Of a DNA stretch of 42,682 nucleotides, positions 24,786 through 32,985 are shown in pieces. Numbering within the stretch: the first letter of the stretch is position 1; each line of letters opens with the position of its first letter. The notes beneath the pieces were generated by a model, which was given only the letters and a program-made list of their open reading frames with translations, did no database searches and was not told where the DNA came from. The stretch is taken from the NCBI GenBank assembly GCA_025351385.1, contig JANXWA010000030.1:1-42682 (forward strand). The letters are read 5' to 3'. The DNA comes from Acidimicrobiales bacterium (GTDB lineage: Bacteria > Actinomycetota > Acidimicrobiia > Acidimicrobiales > RAAP-2). A program made the translations under genes and the position numbers.

Positions 24786-26167
24786 TACGACTCATCCTGG
24801 TGCTGGGCCGTCGCGGCCAACGACGCATTCGCCGTCGCACCCTTCGCGACGGCCGCGCGCTTCGACGCTCCGTCCGCCTTCTTCGCCGGTGTCGACTTCG
24901 AGCCGGCCTTCTTCGCCGGGGTCCTCTTCGCGGGGGTCTTCTTCGCCGCCTTGACGGCCTTGCGCGGTCGAGTCGAGGGCTCGGCGTTGCGCCGTTCGGC
25001 GAGCAACTCGCACGCTCGGTCGAGCGAGATCGACTCGGGCGTGTCGCCCAAGCGCAGCGTCGCGTTGGTCTCGCCGTCGGTGACGTAGAGGCCGAAGCGA
25101 CCGGTCTTCACGACGACCTGGCGCTTCGTGACGGGATCGACGCCGAGGTCCTTGAGCGGTCCCGCGGCCGCGCGGCGGCCGCGCTGCTTCGGTTGGGCGA
25201 GCAGCGTGAGCGCGCGCTCACGGTCGATCGAGAAAATCTGGTCCTCGTCCTCGAGCGACCGGCTCTCCTTGCCCCACGTGATGTAGGGGCCGTAGCGACC
25301 GTTCTGAGCGACGATCGGCTCGCCACCGTCGGGGTGGTCGCCCACGACCCGCGGCAGGGTCAGCAGTCTGCGCGCCTCATCCAGGGTCAATGTCTCGGGC
25401 GACATCGTCGAGAACAGCGAGGCGGTCTTGGGCTTCTCCTTCGGATCGGTCATCTCGCCGACCTGCACGTAGGGGCCGTAACGTCCGGCCTTCAAGAAGA
25501 TCGGCAGGCCCGTCGCCTCGTCGAGTCCGAGTTCGCGGTCGTTGCTCGGCGCGGCGAGCAACTCGAGGGCGTGATCGACGTTGAGCGAGTCGGGCTCCGT
25601 GGCCTCGGGGATCGAGACCCGGTCCTCGCCGTGAACGAGATAGGGGCCGTAGCGCCCGGAGCGCACCGAGACGGCGAGGCCGTCGGGTGCGGTGCCGAGG
25701 ACTATCGAGTTGATTGCGGCGAAGTCGAACTCGTGTTGCTCGTGAGTCATCTTCTCGAGGCCGGCCCGGGCGAGCTCGGTGTCAGCGGTGGGGTCGCCGA
25801 AGTAGAACCGCTGGAGCCAGGGCTCGAGGTCCTGGCGACCCTGGGCAATCTCGTCGAGGTCGTCCTCCATCGACGCGGTGAACTGGTAGTCCACGAGGTC
25901 GGCGAAATAGAGCTGCAGCAGGTTCACCACGGCGAAGGCCCGAAAGGCCGGCACCAACGACTTGCCCTTCTTCCAGACGTAGCCGCGACGGTCGATCGTC
26001 TTCATCACCGAGGCGTAGGTCGATGGACGACCGATGCCCAGATCCTCGAGCTTCTTGATGAGCGTCGCCTCCGAGAAGCGGTCCGGCGGCTGGGTGTCGT
26101 GACCCTTGGCCTCGGCTCCCTGGACCGGGACCACCTCGCCCTCGGTGAGCGGCGGCAGGATCCGCTC
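24785..26167 (-). CDS. topA: DNA topoisomerase I, C-terminal part (downstream of an apparent frameshift)
   Basis: About 460 codons continue TopA in another frame. RILPPLTEGEVV and FSEATLIKKLEDLGIGRPST form the end of the cleavage core. Then come four C-terminal repeats marked by GRYGPYLVHG, GRYGPYVQVG, GRYGPYITWG and GRFGLYVTDG, and a Lys/Ala/Pro-rich basic tail (KAAKKTPAKRTPAKKAGSKS). No zinc-finger Cys are present, as in mycobacterial TopA. An internal GTG at 26134 could start this piece alone, but without the Toprim domain it would be inactive. With one base restored near 26167 the whole gene is 927 residues, close to the M. tuberculosis enzyme. Confidence 0.88.
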   Translation of the reverse strand, partial: ERILPPLTEGEVVPVQGAEAKGHDTQPPDRFSEATLIKKLEDLGIGRPSTYASVMKTIDRRGYVWKKGKSLVPAFRAFAVVNLLQLYFADLVDYQFTASMEDDLDEIAQGRQDLEPWLQRFYFGDPTADTELARAGLEKMTHEQHEFDFAAINSIVLGTAPDGLAVSVRSGRYGPYLVHGEDRVSIPEATEPDSLNVDHALELLAAPSNDRELGLDEATGLPIFLKAGRYGPYVQVGEMTDPKEKPKTASLFSTMSPETLTLDEARRLLTLPRVVGDHPDGGEPIVAQNGRYGPYITWGKESRSLEDEDQIFSIDRERALTLLAQPKQRGRRAAAGPLKDLGVDPVTKRQVVVKTGRFGLYVTDGETNATLRLGDTPESISLDRACELLAERRNAEPSTRPRKAVKAAKKTPAKRTPAKKAGSKSTPAKKADGASKRAAVAKGATANASLAATAQHQDES

Positions 26168-27567
26168 CTGTCGGCGAGCTCGGCCTCGGGGTCGTCAGTC
26201 CCCTCGACGTAGGCCCGCCGAAAGCCGGGGAACTCGATCCGCATCCCCGTCGCCGTGAGGCCGAGGTCGACCGGTCCCGTGAAGCCGACGACGGCGGCGA
26301 GGGTCGCCGCGAGGCGGACCTTGTCCTGGGTGAGGCGGGCGTCGACCATCTGGGAGGCGATGGTCCGCTTCCAGACGAGGTCGTAGACCGCCAACTCGTC
26401 GCCGCCGAGCTGGCTCTGCGCCTCGTCGAGAGTGCGGAAGGCCTCGCCGGCCGGGCGGATCGCCTCGTGGGCCTCCTGGGCGTTCTTCACCTTGCGGTCG
26501 TAACGCCGGGGCTGGTCCGCCACGTAGTCGTCACCGAACATCGAGGCGGCCATCGACCGCGCCGCGCGGATCGCCTCGTCGGACAGTGTCGTCGAGTCGG
26601 TGCGCATGTAGGTGATCCACCCCTGCTCGTAGAGCCGCTGGGCCGCGCGCATCGTTCGCTCCGGGTCGAAGCGGAGCTTGCGGCTCGCCTCGATCTGCAA
26701 CGACGAGGTCATGAAGGGCGGTTGGGGCCGTTGGGTGCGCGGCGTGGACGAGATCGAGGTGATGCGCACCTGCGCACCGGTCAACCCAGCGGCGATCGCG
26801 TGGGCCGACGGCTCGCCCAGGACCTCCACCGTGGCCTTCGCGTCGAGCTGGCCCGAGGCGTCGAAGTTCTTGCCAGTGGCGAGCGAGGCGCCGTTCACCG
26901 TCTCGAGGGTGGCCTCGAACGTGGCGCTGCGCGCGAGCAACGTGGCCGTGACGTCGAACCACGTCGCCGACGTGAAGGCCATCCGCTCGAGCTCGCGCTC
27001 GCAGACCAGTCGGATCGCGACCGACTGCACCCGACCGGCCGACCTCGCCTTGTCGACCGCGCGCCAGAGCACCGGCGAGACCTCGTAGCCCACCAGGCGG
27101 TCGAGGAACCGACGGCCCTCCTGGGCGTCCACGAGGCGCAAGTCCAGGTCGCGGGTCTCGCTGACGGCCTTGGCGATCGCGGCCGGCGTGATCTCGTGGA
27201 AGACCATGCGCTTCACGGGGACCTTGGGGTTGAGCACCTCCTGGAGGTGCCACGCAATGGCCTCGCCCTCGCGGTCCTCGTCGGTCGCGAGGTACAGCTC
27301 GTCGACCTGCTTCAGGGCCGCCTTCAACTCGGACACGATCTTCTTGCGATCGCTCGACACGACGTAGACCGGTTTGAAGTGGTCGTGGACATTGATCCCG
27401 AGCCGGGCCCACTTCTCACCCTTCACCGACGCGGGGATGTCGGCGGCGCTCTGGGGGAGGTCCCGGATGTGCCCGATCGAGGGCTTCACGATGTAGTCGG
27501 GGCCCAGGATGCCCTGGATGCGCGTCGCCTTCGCGATCGACTCCACTATCACCAGCGCTCGCGCCAT
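26005..27567 (-). CDS. topA: DNA topoisomerase I, N-terminal part (ends in wrong frame after about residue 467)
   Basis: Type IA topoisomerase relaxing negative supercoils. The Toprim domain is ALVIVESIAKATRIQGILG, with LATDEDREGEAIAWHL carrying the metal-binding Asp96/Asp98 and the active Glu. Other core segments are FHEITPAAI, DAQEGRRFLDRLVGYEVSP and DKARSAGRVQSVA, and the nucleophile is Tyr320 in GWITYMRTDSTTLSDEA. True TopA sequence stops at Asp466-Arg467 (about 26167); the remaining roughly 53 codons to 26005 are out-of-frame translation. ATG 27567 has GAGGTGGTGAG directly upstream. The 156-bp gap to the upstream transporter gene shows no clear promoter or terminator. Confidence 0.93.
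   Translation of the reverse strand: MARALVIVESIAKATRIQGILGPDYIVKPSIGHIRDLPQSAADIPASVKGEKWARLGINVHDHFKPVYVVSSDRKKIVSELKAALKQVDELYLATDEDREGEAIAWHLQEVLNPKVPVKRMVFHEITPAAIAKAVSETRDLDLRLVDAQEGRRFLDRLVGYEVSPVLWRAVDKARSAGRVQSVAIRLVCERELERMAFTSATWFDVTATLLARSATFEATLETVNGASLATGKNFDASGQLDAKATVEVLGEPSAHAIAAGLTGAQVRITSISSTPRTQRPQPPFMTSSLQIEASRKLRFDPERTMRAAQRLYEQGWITYMRTDSTTLSDEAIRAARSMAASMFGDDYVADQPRRYDRKVKNAQEAHEAIRPAGEAFRTLDEAQSQLGGDELAVYDLVWKRTIASQMVDARLTQDKVRLAATLAAVVGFTGPVDLGLTATGMRIEFPGFRRAYVEGTDDPEAELADRSGSCRRSPRARWSRSREPRPRVTTPSRRTASRRRRSSRSSRIWASVVHRPTPR
26163..26172 (-). other. Apparent -1 base frameshift in topA
   Basis: The coding strand reads GCC-GAC-AGGAGCGGATC. A third G in the AGG run gives GAC-AGG-GAG-CGG-ATC (Asp-Arg-Glu-Arg-Ile) and joins the two TopA frames exactly. 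The span from start to stop is 2783 bp, one short of a multiple of three. A sequencing or assembly error is the likeliest cause because topA is usually essential. Confidence 0.85.
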
Positions 27568-27723
27568 CTCACCACCTCTCGAAGACTCTCGACGTGAAGG
27601 CTGTCGCCACGTCTCTCTGACGCTCTACAAGATAGACAGGTCTCCGACCCCTCCAGCTCCATACCGCGCCAGCGCAACCCGATGATCGCCCCATTCGCCA
27701 GGCCTGCGCTGACGATTCGCCGA

Positions 27724-30099
27724 TTACGGGTGACTCGACTCCTCGGCGTGGGGCGCCGCGACGATTTCGTATTGCGGATTGAGGATGACCGCCTCGCGAT
27801 GCAGGGACGTGACCGTGCCGCGGACCATGAGTCTCGTCCCGCGCTCGATGCCGGGCACTTGCGAGCGGCCTTGGAAGAGCAACGTCACTGAACCGCTGTT
27901 GTCCGCGATGACGCATCGCAGCTGCTTCGATCCGCCATCGTGGGTGATGGTCATCGAGCGGACCCGTCCGGCGATGTCGGCGAACTGGCGGTCGCGCAGG
28001 TCCCCGATGGGCTCGGCCCCGGCCGAGCGCTCGGCCAGGCGCTGGTCCGCCTCGAGGTGGGCGTCCATGCGCACGCCCCCGCGCACGACCGCGTCGCTCT
28101 CTTCGTCGTCGCTGACCGTCACGTTGACCCGGCCCATCCGGTACGGGATGATCGTCGCCGCGGTGCGCGGGATGTGCATGACCGCCTCGGCGATGGAGTC
28201 GGCCGTGCGGTCGTGGAGCAGCCGCTGGATCTTGGACGAGAACCCCCGCCGCGGCAGGATGACCATGCAAAAGACGTCCGGGTCGCGAACGACGTCGGCC
28301 ACCAGCTCGAGCGCCGCCCGATCGACTCGTCGGTCCTCGCACTCGACGATCTCCAGTCCAATGCCGAGAGAGGCGGATTGTGGATCGCCCCACTTCTCCT
28401 CGAGCTGCGCCGTCACCAGCGGGTCGATGTCGAAGTGCACCGCGCGCACCGAGTAGGTGTTCAGCGTGTTGCAGTATTGCAGCGCCCGCTCGGTCGCCAG
28501 GTCGTAGGTGTCGACGAACACCACCAGGCGGTGGAGGCGGAACTGCGAGGCGCCCGCGACCCGGCGCGTGGCAGCGAAGGCGGCCGACTCCTTGGTGTAC
28601 TGACGGTTCATGTGAAGCAGCCCGGCCACCATGAGCGGCCCGGCCACGACCACGATCCACGCCCCTTCGGCGAACTTCACGATGGCGAAGATCAAGGCGA
28701 TGAGCAGGGTCACCGCCGACGAGAGCACGTTCGTGACGAAGCCCCGACGCCAGTGCGGCTCGCGACGGGTCCAGTGGCGTCGCGCCATGCCCGCTCCGGC
28801 CATCGTGAACGCCGTGAAGACGCCGATGGCGTAGAGCGCGATAAGGCCGTTCACCGAGGCCTTGAACACGATCACCAGCAGGAGCGCCATCGAGCCGAGC
28901 GCGAGGATCCCGTTGGAGAACGCGAGGCGGTGGCCCCGCTTGGTGAGTTGACGGGGCAGGAACCGGTCGTTGGCCACGAAGTTGGTCAGGTACGGGAATC
29001 CGTTGAAGCTCGTGTTGCCGCCCGTGTAGAGGATCAGCATGGTCGAGAACAGCACCACGTAGAAGATGATGTGCCCGACACCGTGGGCGCCGAACACCGC
29101 CAGCACCTCCTGGCTGACGACGGTCGGCGAGCCCTTGGCGTAGGGCAGGGCGTGGGTCCAGCGTGCGAGCATGGTCGTGCCCACCAGCAAGAAGGCGAGC
29201 GTCGACGCCATGACGACCATGACGACGCGCGCGTTGTGACCCTCCGGTCGGCGGAAGCTCGAGACGCCGTCGGAGATCGCCTCGAGGCCCGTCAACGAGG
29301 ATCCTCCATTGGCGTAGGCGCGCAGCAACGTCAGGAACGCGACGCCCATGAGGAACCCGTGGCCCGGACTGCCCAGCCGTCCGTCGACGAGGGCGCTCAC
29401 CGGCGGCTGGACCAGGTGGTGCAGCGATCCCGAGAAGAACTTGTAGGTCCCGAAGAGGATGGTGAGCGTCATCATGCTGATGAAGAAGTACGTCGGGAAG
29501 GCGAAGTAGGCGCCCGCCTCCTTGATGCCCCGCAAGTTTCCGTAGATGAGCAGGAGCACGATGGCGGCGGTGATCTCGACGCGGTAGGTGAAGAGCGACG
29601 GTGCTGCGCTCGTCAGGACCGCGGTGCCCGCGCTGCACTGGACGGCGACCGTCACGACGTAGTCGATGAGGAGCGCGACTGCGGTGACTGATGCGGTCTT
29701 CGGCCCGAAGTTGTCGCGTACGACGATGTACGAGCCCCCCGTGATGTTGTAGAACCCGATCACGTCGAGGTAGGAGAGGGTCACCAGTAGCAAGACGCCG
29801 ATGATGACGAACATTATTGGCACGAGCAGGGAGAATGCCGCCAGCCCGATGTACGGGGTCAGCTGGGTGAGTATCTGCTCGGCGCCGTACGCCGAGGAGG
29901 AGATGCAGTCAGGTGAGAGGACGCCGAGGGCGACCGGCTTGGAGATCCTCTCACCGGCCAGCTGCTCGGAGACGAACGGACGGCCGAGGAAGACCCTCTT
30001 CAGTCGATAACTGACCGTCTCGGGGTACACCGTGCTGACATTGGCGTGCGAGGTCAGGACTTGGGCGTTGTTGGAGATCTGTTTGTCGGCCTCGGACAC
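27724..30099 (-). CDS. KimA/Rv2690c-like (APC superfamily) permease with USP-like and OB-fold domains, copy 1
   Basis: A 791-residue protein. Residues about 52-500 form a 12-helix APC-type transporter with SPDCISSSAYGAEQILTQLT, ITGGSYIVVRDNFGP, ANGGSSLTGLEAIS and GGNTSFNGFPYL, the pattern of KimA (YdaO), a high-affinity K+ importer. Residues about 520-655 are a cytosolic universal-stress-like domain (LHRLVVFVDTYDLATERAL; VFCMVILPRRGF). A linker (660-700) leads to an OB-fold (701-782: IAGRVRSMTI, SGSVTLLFQGR, PGIERGTRLMVRG, LNPQYEIV) resembling the stand-alone M. tuberculosis Rv2694c. Start is GTG 30099. It is a tandem paralogue of the next gene and lies near ceoB/ceoC, as Rv2690c does. Potassium as substrate is inferred from homology and neighbours. 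Confidence 0.85.
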   Translation of the reverse strand: MSEADKQISNNAQVLTSHANVSTVYPETVSYRLKRVFLGRPFVSEQLAGERISKPVALGVLSPDCISSSAYGAEQILTQLTPYIGLAAFSLLVPIMFVIIGVLLLVTLSYLDVIGFYNITGGSYIVVRDNFGPKTASVTAVALLIDYVVTVAVQCSAGTAVLTSAAPSLFTYRVEITAAIVLLLIYGNLRGIKEAGAYFAFPTYFFISMMTLTILFGTYKFFSGSLHHLVQPPVSALVDGRLGSPGHGFLMGVAFLTLLRAYANGGSSLTGLEAISDGVSSFRRPEGHNARVVMVVMASTLAFLLVGTTMLARWTHALPYAKGSPTVVSQEVLAVFGAHGVGHIIFYVVLFSTMLILYTGGNTSFNGFPYLTNFVANDRFLPRQLTKRGHRLAFSNGILALGSMALLLVIVFKASVNGLIALYAIGVFTAFTMAGAGMARRHWTRREPHWRRGFVTNVLSSAVTLLIALIFAIVKFAEGAWIVVVAGPLMVAGLLHMNRQYTKESAAFAATRRVAGASQFRLHRLVVFVDTYDLATERALQYCNTLNTYSVRAVHFDIDPLVTAQLEEKWGDPQSASLGIGLEIVECEDRRVDRAALELVADVVRDPDVFCMVILPRRGFSSKIQRLLHDRTADSIAEAVMHIPRTAATIIPYRMGRVNVTVSDDEESDAVVRGGVRMDAHLEADQRLAERSAGAEPIGDLRDRQFADIAGRVRSMTITHDGGSKQLRCVIADNSGSVTLLFQGRSQVPGIERGTRLMVRGTVTSLHREAVILNPQYEIVAAPHAEESSHP

Positions 30100-30169
30100 G
30101 CTGTTCAGACTAAGCGACCATCTCCGAGGCCGCCACTACCTCGCCCCTGCTCGAGGCCCGACCGCCGAT

Positions 30170-32542
30170 TCAGCCGCTGGCCGGTGAGGCGACGATCTCG
30201 TACTGCGGATTGAGTATCACCGCCTCGCGGCGTAGCGACATCACGGTGCCGCGCACCAAGAGCCGGGTGCCCCGCTCGATGCCCGGCACCTTCGAACGGC
30301 CCTGGAAGATGAGCGTGACCGATCCGGTGGGATCGGCGATGACGCAACGCAGCTCGTGCCCTCCAGCCTCCTGGTCGATCGTCATCGACCGCACGCGCCC
30401 CGCGATCCGGGCTTGCTGGCGCAGCACCAGCTGTCCAATCGGCTCGGCGCCGCTGGAGCGCGCCGCCAGCTTCAAGTCCGCCTCCAGGTGCGCGTTCTCG
30501 CGAACGCCGCCACGCACGACGTCGTCGCTCTTGGTCTGGGTCTGGCCTGCGAAGTTGCCTTGTGTCATTCGATCACGTCCAATCCGGTAGGGAATTATCG
30601 TCGCCGCAGTTCTGGGTATGTGCATCACCGCTCCCGCGATCGAGTCCGCCGTGCGGTCGTGCAGCAGACGCTGGAGGCGTGACGAGAAGCCACGCCGCGG
30701 GAGGATGACCATGCAGAAGACGTCGGGGTCGCGCACCAGATCGGCCACGAGCTCGAGGGCGGCGCGGTCGACCCGGCGGTCGTCGCACTCGACGATCTCC
30801 AGATTGACGCCGAACGACGCGGTGTCGGCGCCTCCCCAGCGCGTTTCGAGGCGCCTGGTCACCATCGGGTCGATGTCGAAGTGGACCGCCCGGACGGAGT
30901 AGGCGTTCAGGGTCTTGCAGTACTGCAGAGCCCGTTCGGTCGCTACGTCGTAGCTGTCGACGAACACGATGACCCGGTTCATCCGGATGCTCATCGGGTC
31001 GGCGGTGCTGCTGGCCTCGAAGTCCCGCTCCTCGCGTTCGTACTGGCGGTTGAATCGGATCAGGCCGTAGTACATCAATGGTCCGACGACCACGATGATC
31101 CACGCGCCCTCGGTGAACTTGGCGAGAACGAAGACCAGGACCACCAGTGACGTGACCGTCGCCGACAGCCCGTTGACGAAGACGCCGAAACGCCACTTGC
31201 CGGTCCGTTCACGCAGGTGCCGGGCGACCATCCCCGCCCCGGCGAGCGTGAAGCCGGTGAAGACGCCGATGGCGTAGAGCGAAATGAGTCCGTTGACCTG
31301 GGCCCCGAAGACGACGATCAGAGTCAACGAGACGATCCCGAGGACGATGATCCCGTTGGAGAAGGCGAGACGATGCCCCCGCTTGGTGAGCTGGCTCGGG
31401 AGGTACCGGTCGCCCGCGACGTAGTTGGCGAGGAATGGAAAGCCGTTAAACGAGGTGTTGCCACCCGTGTACAGGATCAGCAGCGTCGCGAACTGGACGA
31501 GGTAGAAGATGAAGTGGAGCGAACCGTGGGCGCCGAAGACCGCGAGGACCTCCTGGCTTACGACCGTCGGGGTCCCGGCGGCGTAAGGCATCGCGTGGGT
31601 CCAGGCCGCGAGCAACGTCGTGCCCAGCAAGAGGAAGGCCAGGACACTCGACATCACGACGAGGGTCTTTCGCGCGTTGGGCGACTCCGGTCGGCGAAAG
31701 CTGCCCACGCCGTTGGAGATCGCCTCGAGCCCGGTCAACGACGATCCTCCGTTGGCGTACGCCCGAAGAAGGGTCAAGAAGGCGAGGCCCATCAAGAGGC
31801 CGGTCCCGCGCTGACCGAGCCGGTGGTCGACGAGCAGGTGGGCCACCGGCTGGGGGATCAGGTGCAACGTACCGTTGAACTTCTTGATGTAGCCGACGAT
31901 GATCGTAAGGCCCATCATCGTGATGAAGAAGTACGTCGGGAACGCGAAGTAGCTCCCGGCCTCGCGCAGTCCCCGAAGGTTGCCGTAGATCAGCACCACG
32001 ACGACACCAATGGTGATGGGCACGGTGTAGTAGGCGAGGTTCGGAAAGGCGCTCGTAAGCGCCGCGGTCCCGGCCGAGCACTGAACGGCGACGGTCACGA
32101 TGTAGTCGATCAGCAGCGCGACGGCGGCGATCTGGGCGACCTTCGGTCCGAAGTTGTCCCGTGCCACCACGTACGACCCACCGGCGGTCGTGTAGTACTT
32201 GATGACGTCGAGGTACGACGTGGTCACGAAGAACAGCACGCCCAGGATCACGAACATGATCGGCACGACCAGTGCGAACGCTGCCAGCCCGATGAACGGA
32301 GTCAACTGGGTGAGGATCTCCTCGGTACCGTAGGCCGACGACGAGATGCAGTCCGGTGCGAGAACCCCCAGCGCGACGAGACGGCCCAATCGCTCGCCGC
32401 TCAGCTGTTCGGTGACGTACGGCCGACCGAGCAGAATACGTTTCAGCCGATAGCCGAGCGTCTCGGGATAAACCGTCGAAACGTTCGCGTGCGACGTCAT
32501 CACGGGCGTGTTTCGACTGATCTGCTTGTCGGCTTCGGACAT
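30170..32542 (-). CDS. KimA/Rv2690c-like (APC superfamily) permease with USP-like and OB-fold domains, copy 2
   Basis: A 790-residue tandem paralogue of the downstream gene with the same domain order: transporter core (APDCISSSAYGTEEILTQLT; GGSYVVARDNFGP), USP-like domain (MNRVIVFVDSYDVATERALQ), linker with a distinct MTQGNFAGQTQTKSD insert, and C-terminal OB-fold (IAGRVRSMTI; SGSVTLIFQGRSKVPGIERG; LNPQYEIV). Identity is high along the full length, so the duplication included the OB-fold. ATG 32542 aligns with the paralogue's GTG, and the 5' flanks are also conserved (CTTAG about 10 nt before both starts); ATG 32545 is an alternative. It is divergent from kdpD and separated from copy 1 by 70 bp, in which only weak dyads are seen. 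Confidence 0.85.
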   Translation of the reverse strand: MSEADKQISRNTPVMTSHANVSTVYPETLGYRLKRILLGRPYVTEQLSGERLGRLVALGVLAPDCISSSAYGTEEILTQLTPFIGLAAFALVVPIMFVILGVLFFVTTSYLDVIKYYTTAGGSYVVARDNFGPKVAQIAAVALLIDYIVTVAVQCSAGTAALTSAFPNLAYYTVPITIGVVVVLIYGNLRGLREAGSYFAFPTYFFITMMGLTIIVGYIKKFNGTLHLIPQPVAHLLVDHRLGQRGTGLLMGLAFLTLLRAYANGGSSLTGLEAISNGVGSFRRPESPNARKTLVVMSSVLAFLLLGTTLLAAWTHAMPYAAGTPTVVSQEVLAVFGAHGSLHFIFYLVQFATLLILYTGGNTSFNGFPFLANYVAGDRYLPSQLTKRGHRLAFSNGIIVLGIVSLTLIVVFGAQVNGLISLYAIGVFTGFTLAGAGMVARHLRERTGKWRFGVFVNGLSATVTSLVVLVFVLAKFTEGAWIIVVVGPLMYYGLIRFNRQYEREERDFEASSTADPMSIRMNRVIVFVDSYDVATERALQYCKTLNAYSVRAVHFDIDPMVTRRLETRWGGADTASFGVNLEIVECDDRRVDRAALELVADLVRDPDVFCMVILPRRGFSSRLQRLLHDRTADSIAGAVMHIPRTAATIIPYRIGRDRMTQGNFAGQTQTKSDDVVRGGVRENAHLEADLKLAARSSGAEPIGQLVLRQQARIAGRVRSMTIDQEAGGHELRCVIADPTGSVTLIFQGRSKVPGIERGTRLLVRGTVMSLRREAVILNPQYEIVASPASG

Positions 32543-32546
32543 CATT

Positions 32547-32637
32547 TCCAAACTAAGTGTCGAGTGACCTCCAACCTAAGTGCGACGTGTTGCCGAGCCA
32601 TTGAGATTCCGACGACGAGCGCTAAGGAGGCGCTAAG
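32547..32637. promoter_or_regulatory. Phased CTAAG repeats upstream of permease copy 2 / kdpD
   Basis: TCCAAACTAAGTG (32547-32559) and TCCAACCTAAGTG (32570-32582) are 12/13-identical direct repeats 23 bp apart. GCGCTAAG then occurs twice (32619-32626, 32630-32637), 11 bp apart. The four CTAAG cores are spaced 23, 46 and 11 bp, roughly whole helical turns, as expected for direct-repeat operators of OmpR/KdpE-type regulators. The rest of the 32543-32985 gap holds only a possible small reading frame (32714-32866) and nothing else I can name. Confidence 0.4.
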
Positions 32638-32713
32638 AGTGTCGTCGCTCGATCGCTCGCCGCGCACAATCGAGTGACGGAGAGCACTCACCAGCATTTC
32701 GATCGAGGAGCCC

Positions 32714-32866
32714 ATGCACATCTCTGGCGTCTGGCAGGCGGTGAACGTGGCTGCGGTCCTCGCCGTCGAGTTCCGGCCGGTGTCGTTTCATCGAGGCGAC
32801 CGGTCGGGAATGGAGCGCCCGCACCGCGACCAATGTGATGCGGGCCGTAGTGGACCGGTCCGGTGA
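32714..32866 (+). CDS. Possible 50-codon leader reading frame before kdpD
   Basis: ATG 32714 is preceded by GAGGAG (3 nt spacing) and opens 50 codons (HISGVWQAVNVAAVLAVEF at the start) ending in TGA 32864-32866. The stop overlaps an in-frame kdpD GTG (32863) as GTGA, the same junction used by real genes in this window. No known family, no membrane segment and not KdpF. It may be chance. Confidence 0.2.
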   Translation: MHISGVWQAVNVAAVLAVEFRPVSFHRGDRSGMERPHRDQCDAGRSGPVR

Positions 32867-32985
32867 ACACAGGCTCTCTCGACTTTCGTCAACGAGGGCC
32901 ATACCGCTCGTCGGAGAGGTGGCCACGCCACCCCCGAGGGACCGGCCGCGCGGATTCTGGAGCACATTCGTCGCTGCGCCACTGG

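Noticed and set aside
27940-29691. 583-codon plus-strand frame, and a similar 486-codon frame at 31217-32677
   Set aside because: Both are antisense to the permease genes, rich in Arg/Asp/His/Gln as expected of GC shadows, and occur in both paralogues for that reason.
32543-32985. c-di-AMP (ydaO) riboswitch or KdpF upstream of the K+ genes
   Set aside because: No conserved riboswitch core was seen by eye on either strand, and the only small frame has no membrane helix, so it is not KdpF.
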